The notes: generated by a model from the letters alone, not told the origin. 64,000 nucleotides of DNA from Stereum hirsutum FP-91666 SS1 (GCF_000264905.1 NW_006763142.1:351353-415352), one strand, 5' to 3'. Positions 48,639 through 60,838 are shown, counted from the first letter of the stretch. A program made the numbers and translations.

Positions 48639-49784
48639 TCAACTAAACCACGTAGTCCAGTTGTTACCCACTCCCTGTATCAAGTTGGCGATCTGTCGAG
48701 CAACGATCCTGTCGGATTGTTCAGATGGGTGCAGCTCGTCGAACCTGACGAACCATGTCTGGATGAGCGTAGAGCGTGAAAGATAGAAAGAAGAGATTAT
48801 ATCGGGTCGTACCAGGCAAAGCTGTCTGCGTCAGTTCCGTTTGCAATGGTGCAGTTGCCTGTGGCTGAAGTGCTTTCGAACTCTTGGAAGATGCACGAGC
48901 GGACGGCACCCGTGGTGTTGAGAGGCGCTGTCCCGTTCAGGTACGAGGAAGGGTTATTCAAGATGTCGTTGAACAAGCCGTGCGAGTCAAACAAGCCTGC
49001 AATCGATGAACAAACGGTCAATGTACTGTTGCCTCGTCGTAAGATGGAGAATTACCAATGTGAGCATTGGGAAGGGTGGGCGCCAGTGTTTTCAGCATAA
49101 ACTTGGCAATCTCGTTACCGGAGCCCGTCAACTCGCGCATGAAGAGACTCCATTCCGTTGTATTGCGTTCCTGCGTCCAATAGCGATTGGGGTACGAGTC
49201 GTTGGAGTACAAGATGGTTCGCTCCAGTGGTACCATCTAAATCAAGCCATAAGTGTGAGAAGATGTATGTCTCACGCGAAAAGAGGTATACTCACATTTT
49301 GGAACAGGAAGTTTCGTGCCCCACCATCATACATCGTCTTCACCCACTCGACCGCACATGCCACGGTATCCACTACCGTCGCCTCCCCGGTTTGAGCTCC
49401 TGTGAGAAGCTGACCGACGTCATTTGTGCCAATCCATTGCGTGAACAGGGTGCTATTCGCATCGCCTGTGATGTTTCCTGCTGCCAGCGCGTCGAGGTAC
49501 TCCGGTATCTGGTTCTGCACTACAGCCGGGAAGGCGGACCTAGGCGTCAAGTTTTGATCGCAAACAGCACCAGCCTGAGCGAAGGCGAAGAGTGTAAGAT
49601 TTGCGTAGTCTGCGAGGTAAATAGGCCAAGGAGCTCCACCGTCGAAGACGTTGACGATGTCGGTATATGAATCGCCAAAGGTAACCAAGTTTTGGATGGC
49701 ATTCGGTGGGATACCCTTCGCCAGCGCGTTGGGGAGCGAAGCAAGTAGATATGCTGCAGCGAGCTCAGACATGAACCACATCAT
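48639..49784 (-). CDS. Secreted SGNH/GDSL-type esterase
   Basis: The start at 49784 gives MMWFMSELAAAYLLASLPNALA, a signal peptide. Then comes NLVTFGDSYTDIVNVFDGGAPWPIYLADY, where GDSY carries the nucleophile Ser. FTQWIGTNDVGQLL holds the block-III Asn, and NYSNDSYPNRYW-type segments follow after an intron. Near the end, YDELHPSEQSDRIVARQIANLI supplies the catalytic Asp and His (DxxH). Stop at 48639-48641 after NNWTTWFS. About 320 residues, several Asn-X-Ser/Thr sites, four introns. The set of blocks resembles fungal CE16-type acetyl esterases that deacetylate plant cell-wall sugars; that substrate is family knowledge, not visible here. All three catalytic positions are intact. Confidence 0.85.
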
Positions 49785-50462
49785 TGCGAGAGGCTAACGT
49801 GAGGTTATAGGTGGTGTTCAGAAACAGAATCCTTACCCCTATGAAATGCTATGGTCGAGATTCGAAGCGGACCGAGGGCAGCCCGGCGCTGTGCTGATCA
49901 GATGCACGGAAACTTGGGAAAGGAGAACATGGGATAGGGATTGTGACCACAGGCACAGTCTCGTGTCGCATAAAGGCTAACGAGACATAACGGGATCAAT
50001 TTAGGCTTGAACGTTTTAGATGAAGAGAACAATGCCACTCACGTGTGCTGGACAATCTGAGTGCACCCGGTCTGCAGCATGCGCTTCCCGTGGAAGACGA
50101 ACGAGGCAGTATTGTCAAAAGCATATGTACTCTACCAACGCCAGACTTCAGATAGAGCAGAGATGCACAAGGGGCCCAGGTGTGTACGCGGGATGAACTT
50201 GAAACAGTGAACGGAAACGTTTGGGCATCATCCGATTCATCGTGGGGTCCAGAAGCCTGAATTCCGAGAAACGCTCGAGGAATTTATGTTTTCAGTCGGA
50301 GATTGAATATTCTTACGCTCGTGTTTAGTCGCGTAACTACTTGCTGCTCAAGTTTAGAACAAAATCGTCGAGGGAAATGACAGTAAGATGATTATAGCCA
50401 AACAATATACACTTGCTACATATTTGTATGGAGAATGAACGACACGTCTTTTTTTCCCTTGC
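49785..50462. other. Intergenic
   Basis: Promoter side of the GDSL esterase and 3' flank of the PAAF1-like gene. No further gene is seen. Confidence 0.45.
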
Positions 50463-51794
50463 TCATACGACGTACCTTCTGACGACCCCTCCATCTCCCG
50501 ACATCCATACCTCGCGTCCTCCGCTCGCTGTTCCAATAACTCGCACGCATCTCACAGTTTCGACATCCCCAAAAACGAATTCCTTCTCCACCTTGACCTT
50601 TGTGTTTTCCAAAACGAAAATCGAGCACATGTACGGCAGGCCGTCCTCTGTGCCTACAACCACGTCCAGTCGCTGATGATTCTCATCTCCACTCGACGAC
50701 GGTACCATCGGAAGAAAAGCAATTGCTTCCACACTGGCCCCGTTACGTCGCCACTCAATCACGCACTCTCCTTCAACCTTCGCACCATCCACGGATGGCT
50801 CTAGGAGAGCGACCCGCCACAACCTCATCAATCCGCCCGCATCCCCACTGACGACCCACCTGCCGCTCGCATGCACCGCTAGCGCGGTCACGGCCTTTGA
50901 ACTTCCGGCATTGCCACTGCCCGATGTACCTGGAGGGGCCAGCGAGCAAATAGATTTCCGTAGCTGTGGATCGTGGCCTTCGACGGTCCCGTCCGAGAGA
51001 CCCGCCCATATCAAGGCCCTCAACCGGCTGGTACCCGCCTGATTCTGTTCAACTTCTTGCGGAGAAGTTCCACTCGTATGAAGGTCAATGGCGGCGGCAA
51101 GAGCATTTATGCTCTTGAATCCGCCTGAGCCCCACACGCCTAGCTGGTGATCTTGGCCGCCACTGAGTGACCAGAGACGAAGTGTGCCATCTTTCGCGAC
51201 CGAGAGAAAGTCTGGTTCCGCTACAGTCGGCTGAGCTGGTTCTGTTTGGCGCGAAGAAGACGTAGACGGAGAAGTTTGGATGGGTATGATAGAGTTGACA
51301 CCCTTTGTATGACCCCTCCACAATCGTGTCGACTTCAGATCTTTTGTCTTCACTGTCTTCAGGTCCGTCGAGAACGCAGAATCGATGATAGAGGCTTTTA
51401 TTGGTGAAACGTGAACGCTGAAGTCCATCCCGGATGACACGAGGACAGGAGAGTGAGCGCGTGAGCTTGTGTTGATGGACGCGATTCGGACATCAGTAAC
51501 GCCAGCCTTGTGTATTCGGCCCGAGAAGACCGGAGTAATTGGGGTTTCGCTTGGTTCAGAAAATCGTGGTTCAGAAGAGGATAGCGTTGATGCTGATGGA
51601 AGTGTGTAAACAGCAAGAGTGCCATCGGCGCGACCTGTTGCCAGAAGACCCGGGGTGTTTTGTGGCGTATGCCCGTTGGATGAGGTCGAGGAATGTGCAG
51701 AGAGCGAGAGAGCAAAAGAAGAAATTTGATGCAGCTATGAGGGCATATCATGGAGTTGGAGCAGGTATGGGAAAGTAAGTGAAGTGTTACACGC

Positions 51795-51835
<41 letters not shown>

Positions 51836-52272
51836 AGAAGTATAACTCACATATTGGGCATCCGAGTGCACAGGATCGACGTATGTCTCTTTCGGGAAGA
51901 CAAATGTGACATCGTCAATCTCAAGTTGTTGACATTCTCCTTTATAATCGAACTAAGCAGCATCATGTATGAGTACCACTGGCAGCTCTGACGCCACATA
52001 ACTGAATTGCAGGATACGAAACGGATACACACCTCATCAACCCTTTCCAGTCTCACACCTTCTTTCCCCTCAAAGTTGATCTTCGCCCGATCTTCGTCAT
52101 CAAGAGAAAGTTTGATCTTCCCATGGACGGAGGGCTCGCCTTGTATGTAACACGAGAGCCAGACATGTTCAGAGGGTATAATGGCGTGATAGATTTCCGA
52201 GGCGATGCTAGGGAGAGTGTGCTGAATTGTCGCGATAGGTAAGACAATAGGCTTGTGTGATGAAACAGTCAT
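50463..52272 (-). CDS. PAAF1: PAAF1/Rpn14-like WD40 proteasome assembly factor
   Basis: The start at 52272 gives MTVSSHKPIVLPIATIQHTLPSI. An N-terminal region (SEHVWLSCYIQGEPSVHGKIKL, then FDYKGECQQLEIDDVTFVFP) precedes WD40 blades: GLLATGRADGTLAVYTLPS, AGVTDVRIASINTSSRAHSPVLVSSGMDFSV, LWRGHTKGVNSII...FLSVAKDGTLRLW, ALIWAGLSDGTVEGHD, VTALAVHASGRWVVSGDAGGLMRLW, VEAIAFLP...VVVGTEDGLPYM and WMSGDGGVVRRYVV (stop at 50463). Members of this family bind Rpt ATPases and chaperone 19S base assembly, or restrain 26S activity in animals. About 510 residues, three or four introns. The N-terminal segment before the propeller fits PAAF1, but a general WD40 protein remains possible. Confidence 0.72.
51799..51834. 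repeat. GA dinucleotide microsatellite in an intron
   Basis: About 17 uninterrupted AG units lie in an intron of the PAAF1-like gene (CT-rich on its coding strand, close to a splice acceptor). Confidence 0.9.
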
Positions 52273-53790
52273 TTTTGCTTGGAATGATTTCCGAAACAGC
52301 TCTGCGACTGTGAGTGAACAGGAGTGACACAGAACGCGTGACGTACGTCGAGGCGATTAGAGTGCAAATCCAGGGTTGTTTGCACATGTTAGGATCAGAA
52401 GGCGTCAAATTAGCCAACACGATATTTTCAGTTCTTGCTCTTCGCTGCTACCCTCACTTTCTACCCGGTTTCTGCCTCGCTCACCAAAAACTTCTTGTAG
52501 CATCATAAACCAACCGCTAGTGAGCTAATCGCTCTCCGAAAGTAACTTATGGCCCACCAAAGGCTTGGAGTGCTGCGAGACGCTCGAGCTGCAGAAGCCC
52601 GGCTTGCCGTTTCTTCGTGGCTGCCTGCGTGTATACTGGCGGTCTCCTCACTTTCAGACCAAAAATATCTACGCACCTGCGGAAATTGCATACCAATGAA
52701 GACCCTGTCCTTATGAGCGTCGAACTGTCACTGTCATACTTCGATCGCTTCAGTCCACGGGCGACAAGGTGGTTTTCATTCGAGAGCGTGACAGCCTTTC
52801 GTCTCTGTCGAATATGAAGTGCTAATACCAATAGCTCGACTCCGTTCCTACTGCGGCTGTTTTGGTCTCGTTCCTCAGGCTTGTTGTACTACACTGGCAC
52901 GCAACCCTGGGCCCTTCTCACCCTAGAGTCTATGCGCTATGAGTGATATAGCAATGCGTGTATGTGAGCTTCTGAGCTATTCAGGTAAGATGTTATTTGT
53001 TGTAATGGACGGTCGTCCCAGATTATTGTGCTTTATATTCGATTTCGTAGGGCCTCCTAGCTCGGCAAGCTAATTTTTACTCATCGGCTGGACCGAATAC
53101 TCTGACTGGTCATCGTTTCTAGACCAATACAGGAGGAGATCTTCCCACTGCTTTGTCTAGTTCATGTAACAGGCTTCGATCTATAGATCGGTGACATTGC
53201 GACCGAACCACATTGCGCGTACTCCGTAACAGCGAATGCAGTTGCATGTATGTCTATCCTGATGAAGCGTTTGACTGACCCTTTCATCCGGGAGACATGT
53301 ACGGCAACGCGCATCCGGCACCGAAACAGGCCTCAAGCTATGCATGCCATCGCGTTCTTTTGGTGCTCTTGGAGGTTTTTCATCGGAACCCTTCTTCGGA
53401 AATGGGCTTCATTTTTGACAATCACACACACCATCTTCTCACCTTGTAAGGCCGGTTTGTGTTCTACACACCCAACTGTACTTCTCTACATGATCATCAT
53501 GACCTCGTATTTACCTTCGAGGCTCATCGTCAGGTCTCGTTCGTCCCTCTTCCACATTGGTAGGGCATCGCTTCTTTGCCCATGCGCAAAGACACACCTG
53601 TTTTGGTATATACCGGTGCAGCCATTGGACCGAATACAGAAATAGGTTCGGGGCTGATACGTGTACATCATCATGTTCTGGGGTCTAAGGAATGGCCACC
53701 AACAGACGCGTCGAGGGAGCATTCACTCCATGCGTGCTCCTGCCTGCTTTGTATCTCAACCCTGACACGGCATTGCGCATTGCTAGTGAG
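52273..53790. other. Intergenic, 1.5 kb
   Basis: Divergent promoter region between the PAAF1-like and DUF2235-WD40 genes. An Arg-rich minus-strand frame at 52547-52831 has no motif. No RNA gene seen. Confidence 0.4.
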
Positions 53791-53791
53791 G

Positions 53792-53799
53792 TATATATA
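53792..53799 (+). promoter_or_regulatory. TATA box of DUF2235-WD40 gene
   Basis: TATATATA lies 80 nt before the ATG at 53872. It argues for this start over an earlier in-frame one at about 53692. Confidence 0.55.
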
Positions 53800-53871
53800 C
53801 TTATTGCTCTGTGTCTCCCAGAACAACTCCGTATTACCCCGCTCCTTCGCTCGTCTGCGTGTATCCGAATA

Positions 53872-56800
53872 ATGGAGACACCAAACAATGCCAGGGCTGC
53901 TTCACCTTTACCAGAGAACGCGGCAACTACGAACTGCAGCTGCTCGAAGACTCTTGGTAGGAACCTCGTCGTGTGTATCGATGGCACCTCCAATAAACTA
54001 GGCAAGAAGGTGTGTTCAATTCGACCATCTGACACACAATGTCTAGTTTAGGAGTGAATATCCGTATAACTGCAGAATACGAATGTCATTGAGCTATACG
54101 GACTTCTCGAGAAGGACACCAACCAAGTCACGTTCTATAATAGCGGTATCGGAACATTTGCAAAGCCGTCCTGGAAATCCTTGACACACCTCAGACATGC
54201 CATTGGCCATAAGCTGGACCTTGCCATTGCTTGGTAAGGTCTTTCGACATTCCAGCGCTCTCGAGATCTCATCTTCTTTGTTCGCTAGGGATTTTGAGAA
54301 GATTGTAATTCTGGCATATCGTTGGCTGTCGGAAAATTATCAGCCCAACGATAGGATCTTCCTATTTGGTGCGTACTATATAGTAATTTAATGACCTAGT
54401 ACCTCTCGTTGCCTTCACTGATACTCTGGATAAGGTTTCTCCCGAGGTGCATACCAAGTTCGGTGCCTATCGGCCATGATCAAGACCGTACGATGATGTG
54501 GCCAACTGCAATAGACGCTGCTTATTCTGCTTTCTCTTTACAGGTTGGACTTATCTATCGCGGAAACGAGGCCCAGATACCATTGTAAGAGTCTGTTCCT
54601 TTCATATGGCTGTTGCGACTAATGATGCACCTAGCGCTTACGAGCTATATGCGGCCATAACGGAGGTTAGTAACATATGAAGCGGTCTCTGCAAGCGGTT
54701 TTGAGAAGTCGACATATTGTATAGGACGAGAATAGCGAGGCCAATTTGGTGGCAACTCGTTTTAGAAACGAGTTCTCCAGAGCAGTCAATGTGCATTTCG
54801 TAGGCGCATGGTGTGTACTACCCGTCAGGTCTTAATCAGTCTCTGACTCGTATTGAAGGGATACGGTATCTTCTGTCGGTATACTTCGGAGCAAGAGCCT
54901 TCCTAGAACCACTTCCGGCATGGAACATGTTTGCTACTTCCGACACGCCTTGGCCCTTGATGAACGACGGGTGAAGTTCCTTCCTGAATATGCTCGGGGT
55001 GGGAGCTCCTTGCCCGACCCTTCCCATGTCAGATCTGATTCAAACCCCCCATATGAATCGAGCCCAGATGACCCCCCACGTGTCAAGGAGGTCTGGTTCG
55101 CAGGTACTCATACAGACATGTACGTCTCGTTCGGAATTGTGTGGTTATGTCTGAACTAACCCTCGATCCAGTGGCGGACGACGTGATATCGGTAGAGATC
55201 TTGATCAGAACGAACCTCCTTTGCAGTGGATGGCGTCCGAGGCCACTGCCGTCGGCTTGAAAACGGTGTCAGTACGAGCTAAGAAGAGACGGGATACAAA
55301 GCTACAAAGCCACGTTCGTGATGTGGATATTGAGTTTAAGACACCAGATCCAGCGTTTTCAAAGGTTGAGACGAGGGGAGAGGCAACTGTCGTCATCCAC
55401 GAGTCTTTGACGTGCCCCTGGTGGTTGCTCGAGATCATGCCGTGGAGGCGGTTATCTTACGAGACCAGCAAGAATGAGACTATGGTGTGAGTCATTCGAC
55501 ATCGCTTCACCTGATCGCACGCCTGACGTAGTCTATTCAGGCCTCATCTAGGGCGTGGTCGTTATATTCGGGCGGGCCAGAAGATCCACAGCTCCGTCAA
55601 GCACGGATCTCGCGCCCACAAAACCATTCTACAGATGATGGGCCACTCATCGTCCGACACAACCAAGAAACACGTAGTGGGCGCCACCACATTCCGCGTC
55701 TCCTCGAATTACACACCCAGAGCATCCATCAGAGTCGAGGATCGTCTTGATGAAATAGAAGGTCACCGATTCCTTTCCCCAGAGGAAAAGTTCGAGCCCG
55801 ATCTGAGTGATCTCGCGTTGGAGCTGGTCGAGAAACTCTCGAGCTTGCAACAATCTGGAGAGCTAGAAAGTCAGGCCTTTCGAAATCGTGTGCGACCTCT
55901 GTATTACTCCCGTGAGTAGCTCGTACTACCTTTCTACAGGTGATGATTGTCAATGGTTCTAACATAGCAATATTTAGCTGATGGACCGGAATTGATGCAT
56001 CGACTCGGAGTAGACATCTTCAGCCTGACTGCAGTCGAGAATATGACGAAGACCGATAAATATCCTGATCTCCAATTATTCGTCCTGGCAAGCTTCATAA
56101 AGGGATTCAAGGACGACAGAATCAGCTCGAGATTCGAAAAGTTATACTTGGAGGAACCCAAGAGGATACGACCCCTGATTTTCAAGCTTCTTTCCAAGGG
56201 CACTTCGCGACACCGAGAGAGTGCTCTGGCATTCCTCCGCTCAAAGCTCGGTGAGTTGTAGTCTAGTACAGCATCTCCGACTCATAGTCTCACCGATATA
56301 TCTCGGCACAGTCCTCGAAGAAGAAAGTAGGCACCATCCACTTCGAATTGCTGGCATAGCTGGCGTCCAGGGCGTCGACCGCCTCTGTGTATCGGCATCA
56401 CCGTACGGAAACTACTACGTCATAGGCTCGAACGACCACACGCTGTCCATATTCTCCTCCACAACGGAGAAAATCGTGCACGAACCACTTACCGGACACA
56501 CTCTCGGTATCACCTCGGTGTGTTTCTCCCCGGACGAAAAGTTCATTGTATCTGGCTCCTACGACGCGACATTGCGAGTATGGGAAACAGGAACCGGAAA
56601 GGATCTATTCGGAGCCCTCAAGGGCCATACGGCCATGGTTGGCGCTGTGACATTCTCCCAGCACGGAAACCTCATCGCTTCTGGCTCACACGATACCAGC
56701 ATTCGTCTTTGGGATGCCACTACTGGCAGAGAGCGGGTGACATTACAAGGGGAAAAAATCCCAGTTCTGTCACTCGCATTTTCGAACGCCAAGGAAGACC

Positions 56801-58368
56801 TGATGCTTGCATCTGGTTCGTCCAATAACACTATCTGCCTCTGGCGCGTACAGACAGCGACCACAATCCTAACCTTCGAGGGACACGAAGATGGCGTCGT
56901 GGCGCTCGCTTTCGCTCCCAATGACGGTCACATCGTCTCGGGCTCCTTCGACAAGACGATCAGAGTCTGGAGTACGAAAACTGGCAAAGCCATTGGCGAA
57001 CCCTTAATCGGTCACACCGATACCGTCTCCTCTGTCGGTTTTTCTTACGATGCCAAGTGGATCATCTCCGGCTCATTTGACCGCACAATCCGGATCTGGG
57101 AAGGCCAAACCTCTGAGGAGAAGCAATTCGTCGAAATATACAAATTCGAGCCCAATCATGGTGACTGGATAGGCTCTGCAGCACTCCTCCCTGGAGGAGA
57201 ATACATCGTCTCCGCATCTCTCAACGGTACCTACCAGTCCCGGAACATAGAAAAAAAAGTGATAGAAAGAAAACCGTTCTTGGGTCATTCGGCGGCCTCG
57301 CGCTGTGCTCGATTCTCACCTGACGGAAAGTGTATCGTCTCCTGTTCAGACGACGGGACGATTCGCTTTTGGGACACGGAGACCGCGCTTCCATTGTTCA
57401 AGCCCCAATGGCACAAAGGCAATGTTTACCACGTTGAATACCTTCCAGACGGCAAGAAACTCTTCTCCGCGGGTGCCGACTGGACCGTCCAGCTCTGGAA
57501 CGCGCAGGACGGAACTATGGACGGCGAAGCCTTCCGCGGGCATAGTACTGTTGTCCGTGCAGTCGCTCATTCTCCTGAAACGAATCAGCTTGCCTCTGGC
57601 TCTGATGACGGAACCATCCGTGTCTGGAACCTAGACATTAGTGATGGAGGGGACAGATTGGCATTCCCGGCATGGGAAGATGCTGGAACAACGCAGTCTA
57701 TCGACTTCTCTCTGGACGGGGACCATATCGTCTCGGGTTTAGAGGACGGACGGGTGCGGCTTTGGAGCACGGTAAAAAGAGCTGCCGTACATGAATGGAA
57801 AGGTACAGAGGGGCGAGTGTACTCGGTGAAATTCTGTCCCGATGGACGAAGCATCGTAGCAGGCGCCACAGACGGGACGATACATGTTTGGGACTTTAAA
57901 GGCAATCTACGCGGAAAGTTTCGAGGTCATTCCGGCCCTGTCTTCACCATCTCCTTCTCACCGCGCGACTCGAACCGTCTGGTCTCCGGCTCGGCGGACC
58001 AATCAATCATCATCTGGGATTTCGCGACGAGGGAGAAGATTGGCGAGCCTTGGAGGGAGCATAACGGGGCAGTGTGGTCTGTTGCATTTTCTCCAGATGG
58101 GAAGGAGATAGTTTCCGCGTCAGAAGATTCCACGATTCGGATATGGGACGTCGCTTCTGGTCGTCCTGTCAGCTTCCCTCCTCCGGATCTACCAACGACC
58201 GGACACCAACGTCTCAGTCGTAGAGACAGGCGGGATATCACTCTACCAGACCGTATCGATTGGGGTCTCCTTGGGATCGGAGCGAAGGATCTTGTGCGTT
58301 TGGCAACTTGGATGAAAAGGTCGCTCGCCTCACAGCTCTGGTCGATGGTGTTTGACCTCACGGACTAG
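53872..58368 (+). CDS. DUF2235 (Tle1-like) hydrolase fused to two WD40 propellers
   Basis: The start at 53872 gives METPNNARAASPLPE. The DUF2235 domain follows over about eight short exons: GRNLVVCIDGTSNK, VIELYGLLEKDTNQVTFYNSGIGT, AIAWDFEKIVILAYRWLSENY, then the nucleophile elbow GFSRGAYQVRCL (about 54435), VHFVGAWDTVSSVG, and GTHTDIGGRRD (about 55110-55180), which supplies the catalytic His and Asp region. A helical middle (about 55560-56320) leads into 14 WD40 repeats, from RIAGIAGVQGVDRLCVSAS to FSPDGKEIVSASEDSTIRIWD, all in one exon ending at 58368. Fourteen repeats make two seven-bladed propellers. A tail DWGLLGIGAKDLVRLATWM follows. About 1250 residues. DUF2235 is related to bacterial type VI secretion phospholipases (Tle1). 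A lipase effector controlled by a propeller is my inference. No NACHT or NB-ARC domain is present. Confidence 0.85.
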
Positions 58369-58599
58369 CTAGGCGATGTTCTTTGTCGTTTTCAGAGAGG
58401 AGCCCGAGTATTCAGGACTTATAACCTCGCCTACGATAGTAGTGTATTCCTATGACAATTGTATGTAGCTGGTCTTGATAGGTGAATATGAGGCTCATAT
58501 TTTTGTGACGATCACAGGAGCAGGATACGAGGGTGTGCGAGAATGTAAATGGAGAGAGTACGAACGTAGAACGAGAGGTGATGAATTACAACGGCTGAC

Positions 58600-59070
58600 T
58601 AGACGGGGGAACGAGTGCATACGGGGCCGCAGCGCTTGCCTTCCGCCCCCATGTGCTCCTCCATTAACGGATACACAATGAGCTCCTCACCAACCGCATG
58701 GCGAGCTACTTCCCAGGTCAGTTGGTGCGCCCAACGAGCTTGCGCGTCAGGGTCTCCGGCTGATTTTTGGTAGTAGCCATAGTATTCGTACATCTTTGCA
58801 TAGGTTGTGATCGTATGCAGTGTAGAATGCACGATTCTGTTGAGTAAGAAAGATTGAGAGAAGGGAGAACGTGTTGGCGCCTACCTCCTCATGGTCGTCC
58901 TTGATGGCTTCGGTAAGTGTGTCTTTGCCCATAGCGCTCGCTGTAGCTGAGAAATCGGACCGCTGATATTGTAGAGCAAAGGGTTTCAGAGTACGACGGG
59001 GCGTGAGGCGTGTGGTGCTGACAGCAGAGCGCAAAGTGCAAAGACGGGAAGACGAGCGCAGATGGAACAT
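58600..59070 (-). pseudogene. Hemerythrin-like protein, N-terminal half (inverted)
   Basis: The start at 59070 gives MFHLRSSSRLCTLRSAVSTTRL, an Arg/Ser-rich leader like a mitochondrial presequence, then MGKDTLTEAIKDDHEE. After an intron it continues MYEYYGYYQKSAGDPDAQARWAHQLTWEVARHAVGEELIVYPLMEEHMGAEGKR. These are helices 1 and 2 of a hemerythrin (HHE) domain with ligands His in DHEE, His and Glu in HAVGEE and His in MEEH. After GAEGKR the sequence becomes CGPVCTRSPV and stops. The missing second half lies 1.1 kb away on the opposite strand at 59733-60206. Domain known from the family to bind a di-iron centre that senses or carries oxygen. Confidence 0.75.
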
Positions 59071-59732
59071 GGAGGTACAGACCTTGCAATGCACTTATAT
59101 ATTGATATAAATATGCTTAAGATATAGCATGACGCACTCAAGGGCGAAGATCGTAATGCATCAAGGTGACGACTACATTCCTGACCAATAGAGAGGTGCG
59201 AGTTGGGCGAAAGATCGCATGCGCCAATCAGACGAAGAGCATTTGGAGTGACGACGATGCGAGGATGGCCATGTGTAGAGATGATGATGCAGTGGGGAGC
59301 AGGAGTTGACGGTGAGATGACGCAAGGGCTACTATCGGGGGGACGTTGTTGTGGTCTGTTTGACGACACCTTTCAATACTAACAAACACAAACAACCACC
59401 ATTGTTTCCGAGAATTGTGATTGTGATGTCACGGTGGGTCGTACTGACGCCGCACATGCCCGCGCTTTGTACTTGATTCCGAATTCGTCGTGGCGCTCGT
59501 TCGTTTGCGCTCATTATACCTGTCAATTCTGCTCGTTCTAGATCTAGCCCCCTCTCCGAGTCATGCCCAACCCAAGAGTCGTCACAACCAACTTCCAGGT
59601 CACAGCGGCGAGCTCAAGCGGATACTAAGGACTTTTAGGCTGGCATCTACTGGCTCGTAGTCTCTCAGATCCACTGGTTTGGCGGACGAGGACAGAGAGC
59701 AGCATCAGGTTTGGCCGCTTTCCGAGATCAAA

Positions 59733-60206
59733 TGAAACAAAATTCTGACGCAAGGTTGCATTGGCTCATTCAGCACGTCAAACAGCTCCTCTACGATTTA
59801 TCTTCCCGTGAACCGGGGACCGCAGCGTACGACGGCACTATGAAAGCCGTAATGGATCACCTCAAGCCTCATAACGACAGCGAGGAACAGAACGACTTGC
59901 CTGCGCTTGAGCAGAAGTTGGGTAAGGATAGGAGTATGAAGGAGGCGGAGAGATTTACTCGGACAAAGAAGTTCGTACCCACGAGGTGAGTGCCACATTC
60001 TCACCCTATTTGACGACGCCTCCCATTCTCCTCTATGTATTGCATGCTAAACTTCTAACACTTGGCATTATAGGCCCCACCCCTCCGCTCCCAATCAGCC
60101 CCCGTTCGAGACGTTCGTTGGGTTCCTCTCCGCGCCTATCGACAAGCTCAAGGACGCGTTCGATACCTTCCCGACGCAGGAGATGAAAGAGGCCGTCAAG
60201 GAGTAA
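59733..60206 (+). pseudogene. Hemerythrin-like protein, C-terminal half
   Basis: From about 59770 the plus strand reads HVKQLLYDLSSREPGTAAYD, GTMKAVMDHLKPHNDSEEQN, DLPALEQKLGKDRSM and RTKKFVPTR. Across a 70-nt intron it continues PHPSAPNQPPFETFVGFLSAPIDKLKDAF and MKEAVKE with stop at 60204-60206. This is exactly what should follow the N-terminal half on the minus strand at 58600-59070, including the HxxxxxE-type ligands of DHLKPHNDSEE. Upstream of HVKQ the sequence (NSDARLHWLIQ) does not match the family, and no fresh HHE start is present. The helix that should read like ADHDR..H between the halves is absent from both pieces. The 59733 ATG is only the first in-frame Met and is not necessarily used. 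Confidence 0.75.
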
Positions 60207-60543
60207 TCAACCTCCATTTTCAACGGTTCTAGTCTGTTGCGCAGAGTTAGGGAGTCTTTTGTAGCCAAATTGTGGCGAACAGATGTATAACATGTAGGAT
60301 ACTAGTGTAAGATTCTGTATCAGTGGTTGCATGTACGATATTGTTGAACATGCATAAATCGAGGCCAATATATACACGGTAGATAAAGGCCATTGATAGT
60401 GTAATATCCGGAGGAAGCTTGCGGCATGCCACATCCCCATCGTTCGCGCCACCCGGACCCGACCGTTCAGGCGTGCTCTGTCTAATCCGACTTGCGTTGT
60501 TGTTCGACCATCACCTCATCGACAAAAATCTACAACTACACCG
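60207..60543. other. Intergenic
   Basis: 3' flank of the hemerythrin half-gene. No gene seen. Confidence 0.45.
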
Positions 60544-60648
60544 TCTTCTATAGCTCAACGGATAGGGCGCCGAGAATCAGCAATTCATCGGAAAAGTTGT
60601 TATACGGTAATATTCTCGGAGATGTTGGTTCGATCCCAACCCGAAGAG
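60544..60648 (+). ncRNA. tRNA-like sequence 1
   Basis: This holds a good box A (TAGCTCAACGGATAGG, 60551-60566) and a perfect box B/T-arm (GTTGG-TTCGATC-CCAAC, 60624-60640). A D-arm GCTC/GGGC and five acceptor pairs (TCTTC with GAAGA) can be drawn. An anticodon-stem-like pair CCGAG/CTCGG encloses about 45 nt, too long for a loop, so an intron would be needed. I cannot name the anticodon with confidence because U33 does not fall where expected. Either an intron-bearing tRNA gene, a tRNA pseudogene, or the head of a SINE. Confidence 0.45.
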
Positions 60649-60838
60649 TCAGAGTTCATAGTGTTGAAATTTGTTTTTGGTCCCAAACACGAAATGTCGA
60701 TGTGGTTCACCAGGCGTCACTGTAGGAGGTACGGCTCTCTTCGTTACTCTAACACTCCACCCAACAGGGAAGCAGGGTTTCTTCGACGCACGATTTCATA
60801 CAGTCGTTTGGCCTTTATACCACAACGTATTGATACAA

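Noticed and set aside
51799..51834. GA array as a CRISPR or regulatory repeat
   Set aside because: Simple dinucleotide microsatellite in an intron; no spacers, eukaryotic context.
52547..52831. Arg-rich minus-strand frame upstream of the PAAF1-like gene
   Set aside because: No family resemblance and no splice context that would join it to a gene.
53692..53871. Upstream in-frame extension of the DUF2235-WD40 protein
   Set aside because: It contains the TATA box, and its peptide does not look like a signal or a domain; the 53872 start is preferred.
56559..58361. Minus-strand frames of up to 144 codons over the WD40 exon
   Set aside because: Periodic antisense of the WD40 repeats.
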